From Gammaproteobacteria bacterium (GTDB taxonomy: Bacteria; Pseudomonadota; Gammaproteobacteria; JASBUN01), in NCBI GenBank assembly GCA_030147845.1, contig JASBUN010000059.1, forward strand, positions 1-48,385: DNA of 48,385 nt, in the 5' to 3' direction. This document shows positions 7,461-16,353 of the stretch, in pieces. Made by a program: the position numbers and the translations under genes. Every line of letters begins with the position of its first letter. The stretch's first letter is position 1. Under the pieces are notes generated by a model. It was not told the DNA's origin and ran no database searches. It saw only the letters and a list, made by a program, of their open reading frames with translations.

Positions 7461-9434
7461 ATGAAATTACAAAGCCAGGTGATGAACGTTCGACAAGTCG
7501 CGCTATTATTTGTCATCCTTGGCGTCCTTTTCTACCAACTGTTGGCCGTGTGGGTTTCCGTCTCCAGTGCGCTTGAATTCTACTACGCGCACCTGGGAAT
7601 GATCTTAACCATCCTTTCGCTCGATCTCATCTTCTCTCTAAAGGGAAATTCGCGAGCTCCGCGAGTGTGGAAGAGAACGTTGCTACTCGTTGCTCTAATT
7701 TGCGCGATCCTGCCCACAGTATATTTTTATCTCAATGTCAACGCGATTGAACTACGACAACCCTTTATTACCAACACGGACTTGGTTGCCGGTATTGCGC
7801 TTATTGTCTCGGTATTGATTCTTTCCTGGTACATCTGGGGAAAAATCTTGACCAGCCTGATGGTGCTGGCGATTGCCTACTTCTTTTTCGGCAATTTATT
7901 CCCACAACCATTCACATTTTCGCCTCCAGACGTGCAAACCATCGTTTCGTACTTGACCGGTATGGGCGGCGCGCGTGGTTTGCTGTGGGGAATTCCGTTA
8001 TCAGCCAATACGCTATTTTTGATCATCGTCTTCGGAGGTCTTTTAAAGGGAACCCGAATCCTCGAGATGTTCAACGAAGTCGGAAAATTCCTGATGAGCA
8101 TTACGCGTGGCGGTGTTTGTTACTCGGCCGTATTTGCCAGCAGTGCGATCGGCATGGTCACCGGTCAAGCGGTTGCCAACATTGCATTGTCCGGTTCCAT
8201 GACCATTCCGTCCATGCAACAGCGTGGCTTGTCTGCAGAACAGGCCGGTGCGGTGGAAGTAGTCGCTTCCCTAGGCAGCCAATTAATACCGCCGATCATG
8301 GGTCTGGGCGGCTTTTTGATGGCGGTCAACCTGGGCATTCCCTATGTACAAGTAGCAGCGGCAGCGGTCATTCCCGCCATTCTGTTCGTGGCGACATTAC
8401 TGGTAGCGGTTCGTTTCATGGTTCACGCCACACCGAGCGTGATGCGCATCAAAGAGCCGGTTGACAGCGGCCGCATTTTTTGGATTTTGCCGTCTTTTCT
8501 AGTGGCGTTTTCGACCTTGATCGTACTGTTGTATTTTCGCTATTCGCCCGGGTATGCGGCCTTTTGGGCAATATTACTGGTGATAGGGTTGTCCTTTTGT
8601 CGCCCCAAACGCCACCGGCCGTCGTTGCGCGAATTGATCTCTGGAACCAGCTACGGCGTCGTATCAGCCTGTCAATTGGCATTGATCCTGGCCGGTATCG
8701 GTTTGATCGTGCAGGTATTGATTACCACCGGCGCCGGCTTCGACCTCGGCCGCGTAACCATGCAGGCCGCCGGCGGGCATGTGGTACTCGGACTTATACT
8801 CGGCATGGTTCTGTGTATATTCGTTGGCATGGGACTACCGACGCCGGCGGCCTATGCGCTGTTGGCCATCATCATGATCCCGTTCCTGATCGACCTCGGG
8901 GTGACACCGATCGTCGCGCACTTCTTCGGTTTCTATTTCGCCATCTTCTCAGCCGTGACGCCACCGGTAGCCGTCGGTGTAATGACGGCCACGCGTATTT
9001 CCGGCGGTTCGTTTTACGGCACAGCGAGCCGATGTCTGAAGCTGTCGACCATGTGCGTCCTGATCCCATATTCGTTCGTCGCGTTCCCGGCGCTGCTGGA
9101 ATTTCCCCACGTCAGCGGCGCTGCTGTTGTGGTATCTGTGGCATTGCTGTTGGCGACGGCAGGCTGGGGTGCTGCTATTTTCGGAGTATTTGTCGCGGCC
9201 ATAGGAATACCGGAACGACTGTTGGCCTTGCTCGCACCAATCTGCTACTTGCTCATGTTGTCGACGCAGAATCTTTGGTTTGGGTTGTTCCCCCCCGTGT
9301 CTATCGCCGGCCTGTTCGTTGCGAATAGATATCGCGACGCACAGCGCCTCCGCGCGAGTCAAGTGTCTGGCCCGAACATACCACCCAAACATTTGACTTC
9401 AACCTGTAAGGACTCAATAGGAGGTAAATCATGA
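7461..9434 (+). CDS. TRAP transporter fused permease (DctQ-DctM type, TAXI class)
   Basis: 657 residues, nearly all hydrophobic. A small DctQ-like N-terminal region is fused to a large DctM-like domain with about 12 helices. Typical motifs include 'GGLLKGTRILEMFNEVGKFLMS', 'ASSAIGMVTGQAVANIALSG' and 'PPIMGLGGFLMA'. Also seen are 'GMGLPTPAAYALLAI' and 'PPVAVGVMTATRISGG'. Such proteins couple Na+ or H+ flow to uptake of organic acids delivered by a periplasmic protein. The start is ATG 7461, 8 nt after agagg. The stop overlaps the next gene by 4 nt (ATGA), so the two are translationally coupled. Confidence 0.9.
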   Translation: MKLQSQVMNVRQVALLFVILGVLFYQLLAVWVSVSSALEFYYAHLGMILTILSLDLIFSLKGNSRAPRVWKRTLLLVALICAILPTVYFYLNVNAIELRQPFITNTDLVAGIALIVSVLILSWYIWGKILTSLMVLAIAYFFFGNLFPQPFTFSPPDVQTIVSYLTGMGGARGLLWGIPLSANTLFLIIVFGGLLKGTRILEMFNEVGKFLMSITRGGVCYSAVFASSAIGMVTGQAVANIALSGSMTIPSMQQRGLSAEQAGAVEVVASLGSQLIPPIMGLGGFLMAVNLGIPYVQVAAAAVIPAILFVATLLVAVRFMVHATPSVMRIKEPVDSGRIFWILPSFLVAFSTLIVLLYFRYSPGYAAFWAILLVIGLSFCRPKRHRPSLRELISGTSYGVVSACQLALILAGIGLIVQVLITTGAGFDLGRVTMQAAGGHVVLGLILGMVLCIFVGMGLPTPAAYALLAIIMIPFLIDLGVTPIVAHFFGFYFAIFSAVTPPVAVGVMTATRISGGSFYGTASRCLKLSTMCVLIPYSFVAFPALLEFPHVSGAAVVVSVALLLATAGWGAAIFGVFVAAIGIPERLLALLAPICYLLMLSTQNLWFGLFPPVSIAGLFVANRYRDAQRLRASQVSGPNIPPKHLTSTCKDSIGGKS

Positions 9435-10477
9435 CCCTAAAAAATGCTTTTCAACTCATGCGAACGCTCGTGGTAGCCGTGGCCATGATTTCCAGCCTGA
9501 TGATCGCAGACGTTGCCCTCGCTCAAGACGCACATGCGCCGGTCTCGATTACCATATTGACCTCGCCAAGCGGCTCCGGGCCGTACAATGCGTTCGCGAC
9601 CATCGAAACACATATGCAGGAGTTCAGTCCGTGGCTCAAACTGCAGGTTCAGGAAACGCCCGGCTTCAATTACAACGTCAAATACATGCTGCGCCATCCA
9701 GAGAAACTAAAGAGCACCGTATTTGGCACCGGCACGGTACTGAACTGGGCGGCGGAAACCGGTCAAAAGCCGTTTTACCCAAAACCTTTTCCCGAAATGA
9801 AGGACTTTCGCATCGTCGCCGTACTTGGACTCAGTTACGACGTCTGGGTCACCACGCATAAAAACATTCGCACGCCCGAAGATTTTGTTGGCAAGCGCGT
9901 CGGCATCGGCCTGCTCACGCAAAACGAATGGGGTATGTATCAACGCATGCTGCTCGACGGCTGGGATTTGCGTAAAAAACTCGCCACTTTGGACACCTTG
10001 GGCACAGGGGCGAATATCGATGCGCTGTTGGATGGGCGCACCGACGTCGGCACGCTGTTCGGCCTGACGAGTGCGGAAGGAAAATTCACCGTCGTTACCG
10101 GACCACACCGCAAACTGGAGGCCAGCCATCGAAATTGGCATTACGTCGATGTTCCGGCCAAGATGATCACCGACTACAACAAACGCACCGGTGCGCCGTT
10201 CCGTGTCGTGCAGTATGCGCCGCATACGCTGCCCAACCAGAAAGCGCCGCTGACCACGTTCGGTGATTTGCTGCTCATCTCAGCGCACAAGTCCATGCCC
10301 GACGACGTGGTCTACGAATTGGTCCGTACGTTGATCAAAAATTACCCTCAAATCGCCAAGTACAACGCCTTTACGCGCGCGTGGACGCCGGCCACACTGG
10401 CCTACGGTGCCAAGCAGCATCCGGAGGAATTTCATCCCGGCGCGCTGAAGGCATTCAAGGAGTTTGGACTGATGTAA
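9431..10477 (+). CDS. TAXI family TRAP transporter solute-binding protein
   Basis: 348 residues. The signal peptide is clear, with predicted cleavage after Ala31 ('DVALA|QD'). The mature part has the TAXI-type fold, with an early 'SPSGSGPYNAFATIE' segment and a 'VGKRVGIGLL' strand after a Pro-Glu-Asp-Phe. A strong aggaggt site lies 6 nt before ATG, and the gene overlaps the permease stop. The ligand is unknown: TAXI proteins bind varied carboxylates. The operon consists of these two genes only, which is normal when DctQ and DctM are fused. Confidence 0.88.
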   Translation: MTLKNAFQLMRTLVVAVAMISSLMIADVALAQDAHAPVSITILTSPSGSGPYNAFATIETHMQEFSPWLKLQVQETPGFNYNVKYMLRHPEKLKSTVFGTGTVLNWAAETGQKPFYPKPFPEMKDFRIVAVLGLSYDVWVTTHKNIRTPEDFVGKRVGIGLLTQNEWGMYQRMLLDGWDLRKKLATLDTLGTGANIDALLDGRTDVGTLFGLTSAEGKFTVVTGPHRKLEASHRNWHYVDVPAKMITDYNKRTGAPFRVVQYAPHTLPNQKAPLTTFGDLLLISAHKSMPDDVVYELVRTLIKNYPQIAKYNAFTRAWTPATLAYGAKQHPEEFHPGALKAFKEFGLM

Positions 10478-10678
10478 CGGCTGGTCCGCCGCGGAACGCT
10501 GGGTGTGCGTGCTGACCCCATCGGTAAGCACATCCGGCCGGCGTGTGCTGGATCGCCACTGTTGACCGCAGCGATGACGTAGACGATACGCGGCTGGGCA
10601 TCGCCCCACCTCAGCTCGACCCGGCAGCCCGACAAACTCCGCCGCGGAACGCATTTCGGTCTGCTACGGTGGCCAAGC

Positions 10679-10706
10679 TTGACTTGACCGACCGGTCCAC
10701 TATACT
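10679..10706 (+). promoter_or_regulatory. tetR promoter with operator inside the spacer
   Basis: A -35 ttgact (10679-10684) and a -10 tatact (10701-10706) are separated by 16 bp, close to the sigma-70 consensus. The near-palindrome ttgaccg-ac-cggtcca (10684-10699) fills the spacer and is a good operator for the TetR protein. The expected transcription start is about 10713-10714, where the GTG start codon lies. Confidence 0.7.
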
Positions 10707-10713
10707 CGTCGCC

Positions 10714-11319
10714 GTGGATACCCAGACCGACAGCCGCCAACGCATTTTGACCGCCGCGCGTGACTTGATTCACGCGCGCAGTTACACCGACGTCGGTGTG
10801 GCCGAGATCTGCGCACAGGCGGGCGTACGCAAGGGCAGCTTTTATCACTATTTCCCGAGCAAGCGCGATCTCACCCTGGCGGTACTGGACCTCAGCCTCG
10901 CCGAGGCTAAGGAACGACTCCTCGACCGTGCCTTCGACAACCGTCTTCCACCGCTGCAACGTTTCGACCGCTTGGCGGAGCTGAGCTACGAGCTGCAAAA
11001 GGAACGTTACGACTTGACCGGTCGCGTGTTGGGCTGCCCGGTCGGCAACCTCGCTACCGAGCTGGCCACCCAGGACGAGCCAATCCGGGTCGCCACCGCC
11101 TGCGCCTTTGCGCGCATGCAGGAACTGATCGGCGGCACGCTGGCGGCTGCCGTGGCGGCGGGCGAGCTGCCTGAGATGGACTTGGCGGCCACCGCCCAGG
11201 CGATGGTGGCCTATTACGAGGGCGTGTTGATGCTGGCCAAGACCGAGAATGATCTCGAGGTCATTCGTCGACTGCTGCCCTCATTGCGCCATATTCGCGT
11301 CCCGAAAACAACCATTTAG
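10714..11319 (+). CDS. TetR/AcrR family transcriptional regulator
   Basis: 201 residues from GTG 10714. The N-terminal helix-turn-helix reads 'SYTDVGVAEICAQAGVRKGSFYHYFPSKRDL', with the classic 'GSFYHYFPSK' end. The C-terminal ligand-binding part contains 'GCPVGNLATELA', common in NemR/AcuR-like regulators, whose effectors are often reactive electrophiles. No ribosome-binding site precedes the GTG. Its position 8 bp after the -10 suggests a leaderless mRNA. The same operator occurs before the next gene, so autorepression and repression of that gene are predicted. Confidence 0.88.
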   Translation: MDTQTDSRQRILTAARDLIHARSYTDVGVAEICAQAGVRKGSFYHYFPSKRDLTLAVLDLSLAEAKERLLDRAFDNRLPPLQRFDRLAELSYELQKERYDLTGRVLGCPVGNLATELATQDEPIRVATACAFARMQELIGGTLAAAVAAGELPEMDLAATAQAMVAYYEGVLMLAKTENDLEVIRRLLPSLRHIRVPKTTI

Positions 11320-11352
11320 GATCGATTGCCAGGTGCATCGGTCCTTTTGTTT
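11319..11352 (+). terminator. Rho-independent terminator of the tetR gene
   Basis: Arms ggatcgat (11319-11326) and atcggtcc (11337-11344) pair over 8 bp with one G-U wobble and a 10-base loop. The tail is ttttgttt (11345-11352). The stem starts on the last base of the tetR stop codon, so the following gene probably has its own promoter. Confidence 0.75.
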
Positions 11353-11362
11353 GGCCACGAAA

Positions 11363-11378
11363 TTGACTGACCAGTCAA
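11363..11378 (+). promoter_or_regulatory. Second TetR operator, upstream of the AhpD-like gene
   Basis: ttgactg-ac-cagtcaa has perfect 7-base arms around a central ac, the same design and the same central bases as 10684-10699. A -35-like ttgact is included. It lies 48 bp upstream of the initiation codon. Confidence 0.65.
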
Positions 11379-11426
11379 CTAGTGGCTGTTTGATCGTCCA
11401 TCACCAACCCAACTAAGGAGTTCGCC

Positions 11427-11987
11427 ATATCCCAGCCTTTGATCCAACCGCGTGTCCCTGCCGGCCAGGAAGAAAAGGTCGCCGCACTGCTCGGCGCAGT
11501 CGAAGCGCACATCGGCTTCGTACCAGACGGCCTGCGCCTGTATGGTATAAGCCCTCCCTTGCTCGAGTCGTTCGTCAGTAACGTCGGTTACTTCAACGGC
11601 GAATCCGCGCTCGGCATGCGCCTGGCAACCATGATTCGCTATCTGGTGTCGTATCGCGCCAGTTGTAGTTTCTGCGTCGATCTCAACGAAGGATTTTTGA
11701 TCGGCATGGGCTTAGACATAGACGCCATTCGCGCTGGCCGCGAGAACCCGGAGGCCGCCCCGGTCGAAGCCAACGAGCTACCGCTGCTACGCTTAGCCGT
11801 CAAAGCCGTTAGCCAGCCGGAACAGGTCGGCGGCTCTGATCTTGATGCCGCACGTGACGCGGGTTGGAGTGATCGCGACATCTTCGATGCCGTCGCCATC
11901 GCCGCCAGCAATCGAGCCTTCAACCTAGTGCTGGCAACGTTCAAGGTCGAACACCAGGGCGCCTTCGCAGCCTGGACCGGGTCGTAG
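11427..11987 (+). CDS. Carboxymuconolactone decarboxylase / AhpD-like protein with probable ATA start
   Basis: About 186 residues, with the all-helical AhpD-like core. A 'CSFC' redox pair (Cys80, Cys83) occupies the family's active-site helix. The histidine normally four residues after the second Cys is Asn87, so proton relay may differ. An ideal aaggag site (11415-11420) sits 6 nt before an in-frame ATA at 11427. The nearest ordinary start in frame is TTG 11439, which would be 18 nt away. Translation from ATA gives an N-terminus '(M)SQPLIQPR'. The operator upstream links it to the TetR gene. A peroxide, thiol or electrophile detoxification role is inferred. Confidence 0.75.
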   Translation: MSQPLIQPRVPAGQEEKVAALLGAVEAHIGFVPDGLRLYGISPPLLESFVSNVGYFNGESALGMRLATMIRYLVSYRASCSFCVDLNEGFLIGMGLDIDAIRAGRENPEAAPVEANELPLLRLAVKAVSQPEQVGGSDLDAARDAGWSDRDIFDAVAIAASNRAFNLVLATFKVEHQGAFAAWTGS

Positions 11988-12031
11988 TCAGTGTCCGGAA
12001 CGCTCATTAGCTTGCGCCGGACACTGACTAC
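11984..12031. terminator. Bidirectional terminator between convergent genes
   Basis: Perfect 15-base arms gtagtcagtgtccgg (11984-11998) and ccggacactgactac (12017-12031) enclose an 18-base loop. The left arm contains the stop codon of the AhpD-like gene, and the right arm ends 15 bp from the chemoreceptor stop. It can serve both strands. Confidence 0.8.
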
Positions 12032-12046
12032 CCACTTACCGCGCCA

Positions 12047-13699
12047 TCAGACCCGAAAGCTACCGACCAATTGCTGTAAGCCACCAGCCGAGCGAGCCAG
12101 GGCCTCGCAACCCTCCGTCGTCGCTTGCGCACCGGTGGCGGTCGCGGTGGCGACTTGGCTGATGCGGGTCACACTCTCATTCACATCCGCCGTTACCGCA
12201 TTTTGTTCCTCGGCGGCCTGTGCAATTTGAGTGGTCATGTCGTTTATGCGCGTCATGGCGGTTACCAGCGCCGCCAGCGATTTCCCGGTCGCACCGGCTA
12301 CATCCACCGTCGCATGGGCGCGGTCACGCCCGGCGGACATGGACTCCGAAGCGGATGCGGCGCTCTTTTGCAATCGCTCTACGGTTTTGCGAATTTCTTC
12401 GGTCGAGCGTTGCGTACGATTCGCCAAGGTGCGCACTTCGGAGGCAACCACAGCGAATCCTCGACCCTGATCACCGGCGCGTGCCGCCTCGATGGCCGCA
12501 TTCAGCGCCAAAAGATTGGTCTGCTCAGCAATGTCATGAATAACCGCGATCACGGTACTGATTGCTTGACTGTCGCTATCGAGGCGCGCAATCGCCTCGG
12601 CAGCATGCTCAACGTCGTGGGCGAGTTGATTGACTTGCGCAATGGTAGAGTCCACCTCCGCACGCCCTTTAGTCACTTGGGCGTCCGACTCGCGCACCGC
12701 TTCAGCGGTATCGCTGGCGCTACGCGCCACTTCCGCCGCAGTCGCCGACAATTCGTTCACCGCTGCCGCCACCTGATCGGTCTCGGATTGCTGCGCCTGC
12801 ATCGATTCGGCACCCTCCCCGGCCACGCCCAACAAACGATGAGCGGATGACGACATGTGCTCCGCGGTCTCCGTCACTTGTTTGATAATGCCGTGAAGCT
12901 TGTTTACAAACTCGTTGAATTGATGCGCCAGCTGCCCAAACTCGTCCTGCGATTTTACCTCGATACGACGCGTCAGATCGCCGGCGCCGTCGGCAAACTC
13001 GTGCATGCGTTCGGTAATACTGCGCAGCGGGCGCGATACCATCATCGGCACCCAAATCGCCAACACCACACAGACAGCGATACCCAGACCCACTGCGATA
13101 AACAGTACCAGAGACGCGCGCCGACTCGATTCGGTAGCCGATACCACCGCCGCGCTCGCTTCGCTGCGTGTGTATTTAATCAACTGCGCGATTTGGCTAC
13201 GCGCTTGTTCGAACATGGCGCTGAGATCAACCAAGCTCATCTGCAATGCATTGGCACGGGCGTCGGCACTGTTGTCCTGAATCAAGCCCTTCAACATCGA
13301 TTGTGCGTCCGTGTCCCAGTTTTCCAACTTGGTCTGAAACGTTGCCAGATGCTTACTCATGGCGGCGTTCAGCGGCATCGTCGCAGCGAACTTCTTGATC
13401 TCCTGACGCGCTTTGTCAACGTAGCCACTTCGTTCCGTAAGCAACATCTGATATTCGGACGAACCGGGATCCGTGAGCATCATGCCGCGCTCGGCGGACA
13501 TGGCCCGGAACAACTCGCGATCGGTTACCAATAGGTGCTCTACCGACGGCAAAAACACGCCGCCTAATTCTGCCGCGCTGCGGCTGGTGTGTTGCAGGCC
13601 GAAACGGCCCGCCGCAGCCACTCCCAATAACGCCAGAGAAATCACCACAATGGTGGCACGTAGTTTGAAGCGAAACGAAAAACTGGGCAGAGCTAACAC
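12047..13699 (-). CDS. Methyl-accepting chemotaxis protein
   Basis: 550 residues from a GTG start with aggagg 7 nt upstream. A transmembrane helix (about 14-32) is followed by a four-helix-bundle-type periplasmic sensor and a second helix (about 197-218). A HAMP domain and a full signalling domain complete it. The tip contains '[39 protein letters not shown]'-type sequence, which is the CheW/CheA contact. The sensor differs from that of the receptor at 1357-2985, so the two probably sense different ligands. Its signalling half ends with 'QQLVGSFRV', close to '[10 protein letters not shown]' in the other receptor. Confidence 0.95.
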   Translation of the reverse strand: MLALPSFSFRFKLRATIVVISLALLGVAAAGRFGLQHTSRSAAELGGVFLPSVEHLLVTDRELFRAMSAERGMMLTDPGSSEYQMLLTERSGYVDKARQEIKKFAATMPLNAAMSKHLATFQTKLENWDTDAQSMLKGLIQDNSADARANALQMSLVDLSAMFEQARSQIAQLIKYTRSEASAAVVSATESSRRASLVLFIAVGLGIAVCVVLAIWVPMMVSRPLRSITERMHEFADGAGDLTRRIEVKSQDEFGQLAHQFNEFVNKLHGIIKQVTETAEHMSSSAHRLLGVAGEGAESMQAQQSETDQVAAAVNELSATAAEVARSASDTAEAVRESDAQVTKGRAEVDSTIAQVNQLAHDVEHAAEAIARLDSDSQAISTVIAVIHDIAEQTNLLALNAAIEAARAGDQGRGFAVVASEVRTLANRTQRSTEEIRKTVERLQKSAASASESMSAGRDRAHATVDVAGATGKSLAALVTAMTRINDMTTQIAQAAEEQNAVTADVNESVTRISQVATATATGAQATTEGCEALARSAGGLQQLVGSFRV

Positions 13700-14138
13700 G
13701 CGTATTCCTCCTACGGTTAATCACTATTGTTGTTTTGAGCTTTGATAAAGGACGCCGCATAGGAGCCCCCTTGTCGGTTAGCGACAAACCGAGACGAAAT
13801 CTTTAGGCGGGCGTACACAAAATATTACATTGATATACAAAACATCTACCGTTGTGTTTTCAGCACACGCCCGCAGGGCATCTAACCAGGTAACGGCCAC
13901 GTGCGCTATCCAACCGATGACCACACAATCCCGCCGCGTTGATACGCCAGTAGTTTTATTCAGCACAGCGCCATGAAGTTGCGCACCGGCTCGGCAAGCG
14001 ATGTGCAAACGCCATGAAAACTGTGCGCTTAGCGCGGCTGGCAATGACCTTCGACTCACCTATGCTTAGCTGCACTATGCGGCTTCGACATATGATGCCG
14101 CCCGTCCAGAATTACACCGCCAACGGTGAGGAGGATTC
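13700..14138. other. Divergent promoter region, chemoreceptor / catalase
   Basis: About 440 bp without a gene. A small hairpin ttgtcg...cgacaa lies at about 13772-13788. A sigma-S-like -10 for the catalase gene is at 14059-14069. Short open frames on both strands show no recognisable domain. Confidence 0.45.
14059..14069 (+). promoter_or_regulatory. Sigma-S-like -10 element of the catalase gene
   Basis: cctatgcttag matches the extended -10 preferred by the stationary-phase sigma factor (C before the -10, then CTAYRCTTA-like) except at its last base. It lies about 70 bp before the ATG. RpoS control of katE is established in E. coli; here it is an inference from this motif. Confidence 0.45.
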
Positions 14139-16262
14139 ATGGCCAAGAAAGGACCAACCAGCAAACGCGAGCGCGCCAAATTTCACGACCAAAGCGTTAC
14201 ACGTGGCGAAGGCGGCGAAACGCATCAAATTTCCGCAGGCGACGTGCCGGTCCTGACAACTCGGCAGGGCGTGCCTGTTTCAGACGATCAGAACTCGCTG
14301 AAGATGGGAGAACGCGGGCCTACCGCGCTCGAAGACTTCCATTTTCGCGAGAAATTGTTTCATTTTGACCACGAGCGCATTCCGGAACGCGTGGTTCACG
14401 CGCGTGGATACGGTGCACACGGATATTTCGAGAATTACAAACCGCTGACCGAAGTGACCAAGGCCGATCTTTTTCAACGTAAGGGCGAAAAAGTTCCCGC
14501 ATTCGTACGCTTCTCCACGGTCGCCGGCAACAAAGGCTCGGCTGACCTGGCACGCGATGTACGCGGCTTCGCTGTGAAGCTGTACACCAAGGAAGGCAAT
14601 TGGGACATCGTCGGCAACAATATGCCGGTTTTTTTTATTCAAGATGCGATCAAGTTTCCGGATCTCATTCACGCCGCCAAGCAGGAACCGGACAGCGACT
14701 TCCCGCAGGCCCAGACCGCTCATGATAACTTTTGGGATTTCATGTCGTTGATGCCGGAGAGCATGCACATGGCCATGTGGATCATGTCCGATCGCGCCAT
14801 TCCTCGATCGTTCCGCTTCATGGAAGGCTTCGGTGTACATACCTTTCGGCTGGTCAATGCTAAGGGCAAATCGACCTTCGTGAAATTCCACTGGAAACCG
14901 AAACAGGGTATGCAGTCGGTAGTGTGGAACGAAGCCTTGAAAATCAATGGCGCCGATCCCGACTTCCACCGGCGTGATCTATGGGACGCAATCAAAGCCG
15001 GCGATTATCCGGAGTGGGAATTGGGCTTTCAGCTATTCGATGACGACTTCGCCGACAAATTCGATTTCGATATTCTCGATCCCACCAAGATCGTCCCCGA
15101 AGAAGTGGTGCCGGTACAAAAAGTCGGGCGCTTGGTCCTCGACCGCATGGTCGACAACTTCTTCGCTGAAACCGAGCAGGTGGCTTTCTGCACACAGAAC
15201 ATCGTACCGGGCATCGATTTCAGCAACGATCCTTTGCTTCAAGGCCGCAACTTTTCCTATCTCGATACGCAGATCAAGCGACTGGGAAGCCCCAATTTTA
15301 CCGATTTGCCCATCAACGCGCCGAAGTGCCCGTTTCATACCCTACAGCAAGATGGGCACATGGCATCGACCAATCGCGCCGGCCGCGTCAACTACGAACC
15401 GAACTCGTGGGGCGGCGCCGAGGGCGGTCCCCGCGAGGCTCCCGAGCAAGGATTCATCAGCTTCCCGGAGTCAATCAACGGCGACAAGCGGCGTATCCGC
15501 GCCGAATCATTCTCCGATCACTACAGTCAAGCACGCCAATTTTACATCAGCCAAACCGAACATGAGCAGCGGCACATTATCGCGGCATTCACGTTCGAGT
15601 TGAGTAAGGTGCAAACGCCCGCGATCCGTGAGCGCATCGTGTCTCATCTACTCAACATCGACAAGACGTTAGCGAAGGGCGTCAGTGCCGGCTTGCGACT
15701 CAAGGAACTACCGAAGCCGGCGCAAGCGGCGCAACCGACGCGCGACGATTTGCCGCCCTCGCCTGCCCTGAGCATTATTCGCAACGGGCCAGAAAGCTTC
15801 AAGGGCCGCAAGCTGGGCGCGCTGGTCAGCGATGGCGCCGATGCCGCGACGGTGAACGCCTTACGCAAGGCGCTGAAGCAGGAAGGCGCTAATTTAAAAA
15901 TCATCACGCCTGAGATTGGTGGCGTGGAACTCAGCGACGGCAGCTGGCTGGAAGGCGACGAGCAAGTCAACGGCGGTCCCTCTGTCGTCTTCGATGCCAT
16001 TGCATTGCTGCTCTCTGCTGATGGCGTCAAGGTGCTGGCAAGGGAACCAACTGCCCGCGACTTCGTCGCCGATGCCTTTGCACATTTAAAGTTCATCGGC
16101 TATACGGCCGCCGCCAAATCACTCTTGGACAAGGCGGGGGTAGACGCCGCCGGCGACGAAGGATTGGTGGAATTGAAACGTCCGGCCGATGCCGCTCAAT
16201 TGGTCAAGGCTTATCGCAAGCTACGGCTTTGGGAACGTGAAGCGCACGCCGATCAGAGCTGA
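14139..16262 (+). CDS. katE: Large-subunit catalase (HPII type)
   Basis: 707 residues, the length of clade 2 catalases. It decomposes hydrogen peroxide with heme. The essential His87 lies in '[15 protein letters not shown]'. The distal Asn is in '[11 protein letters not shown]' (160/161). The proximal heme-ligand Tyr374 is in '[12 protein letters not shown]'. After the catalase core (to about residue 545), a C-terminal flavodoxin-like/GATase1-like domain follows. It starts near '[24 protein letters not shown]', as in E. coli HPII. gaggag lies 6 nt before ATG. The gene is monocistronic and ends about 90 bp from the convergent CDGSH gene. Confidence 0.97.
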   Translation: MAKKGPTSKRERAKFHDQSVTRGEGGETHQISAGDVPVLTTRQGVPVSDDQNSLKMGERGPTALEDFHFREKLFHFDHERIPERVVHARGYGAHGYFENYKPLTEVTKADLFQRKGEKVPAFVRFSTVAGNKGSADLARDVRGFAVKLYTKEGNWDIVGNNMPVFFIQDAIKFPDLIHAAKQEPDSDFPQAQTAHDNFWDFMSLMPESMHMAMWIMSDRAIPRSFRFMEGFGVHTFRLVNAKGKSTFVKFHWKPKQGMQSVVWNEALKINGADPDFHRRDLWDAIKAGDYPEWELGFQLFDDDFADKFDFDILDPTKIVPEEVVPVQKVGRLVLDRMVDNFFAETEQVAFCTQNIVPGIDFSNDPLLQGRNFSYLDTQIKRLGSPNFTDLPINAPKCPFHTLQQDGHMASTNRAGRVNYEPNSWGGAEGGPREAPEQGFISFPESINGDKRRIRAESFSDHYSQARQFYISQTEHEQRHIIAAFTFELSKVQTPAIRERIVSHLLNIDKTLAKGVSAGLRLKELPKPAQAAQPTRDDLPPSPALSIIRNGPESFKGRKLGALVSDGADAATVNALRKALKQEGANLKIITPEIGGVELSDGSWLEGDEQVNGGPSVVFDAIALLLSADGVKVLAREPTARDFVADAFAHLKFIGYTAAAKSLLDKAGVDAAGDEGLVELKRPADAAQLVKAYRKLRLWEREAHADQS

Positions 16263-16353
16263 CAAAAACGAACGCCGCTGACGCGCAGACGGCCGGTGGG
16301 CAATCCAGCGTAACGACACCCCATCGGCGCGTTCGCGGCTCCGTTGCCGCGTC

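Noticed and set aside
8480..9328. 282-codon plus-strand frame inside the TRAP permease
   Set aside because: It is a shadow of the permease gene in another phase; Arg/His/Cys-rich with no domain.
13720..13800. Possible c-di-GMP riboswitch upstream of the second chemoreceptor
   Set aside because: A small hairpin and a ggcgtcc stretch are suggestive, but the conserved GEMM core and tetraloop-receptor elements are missing.
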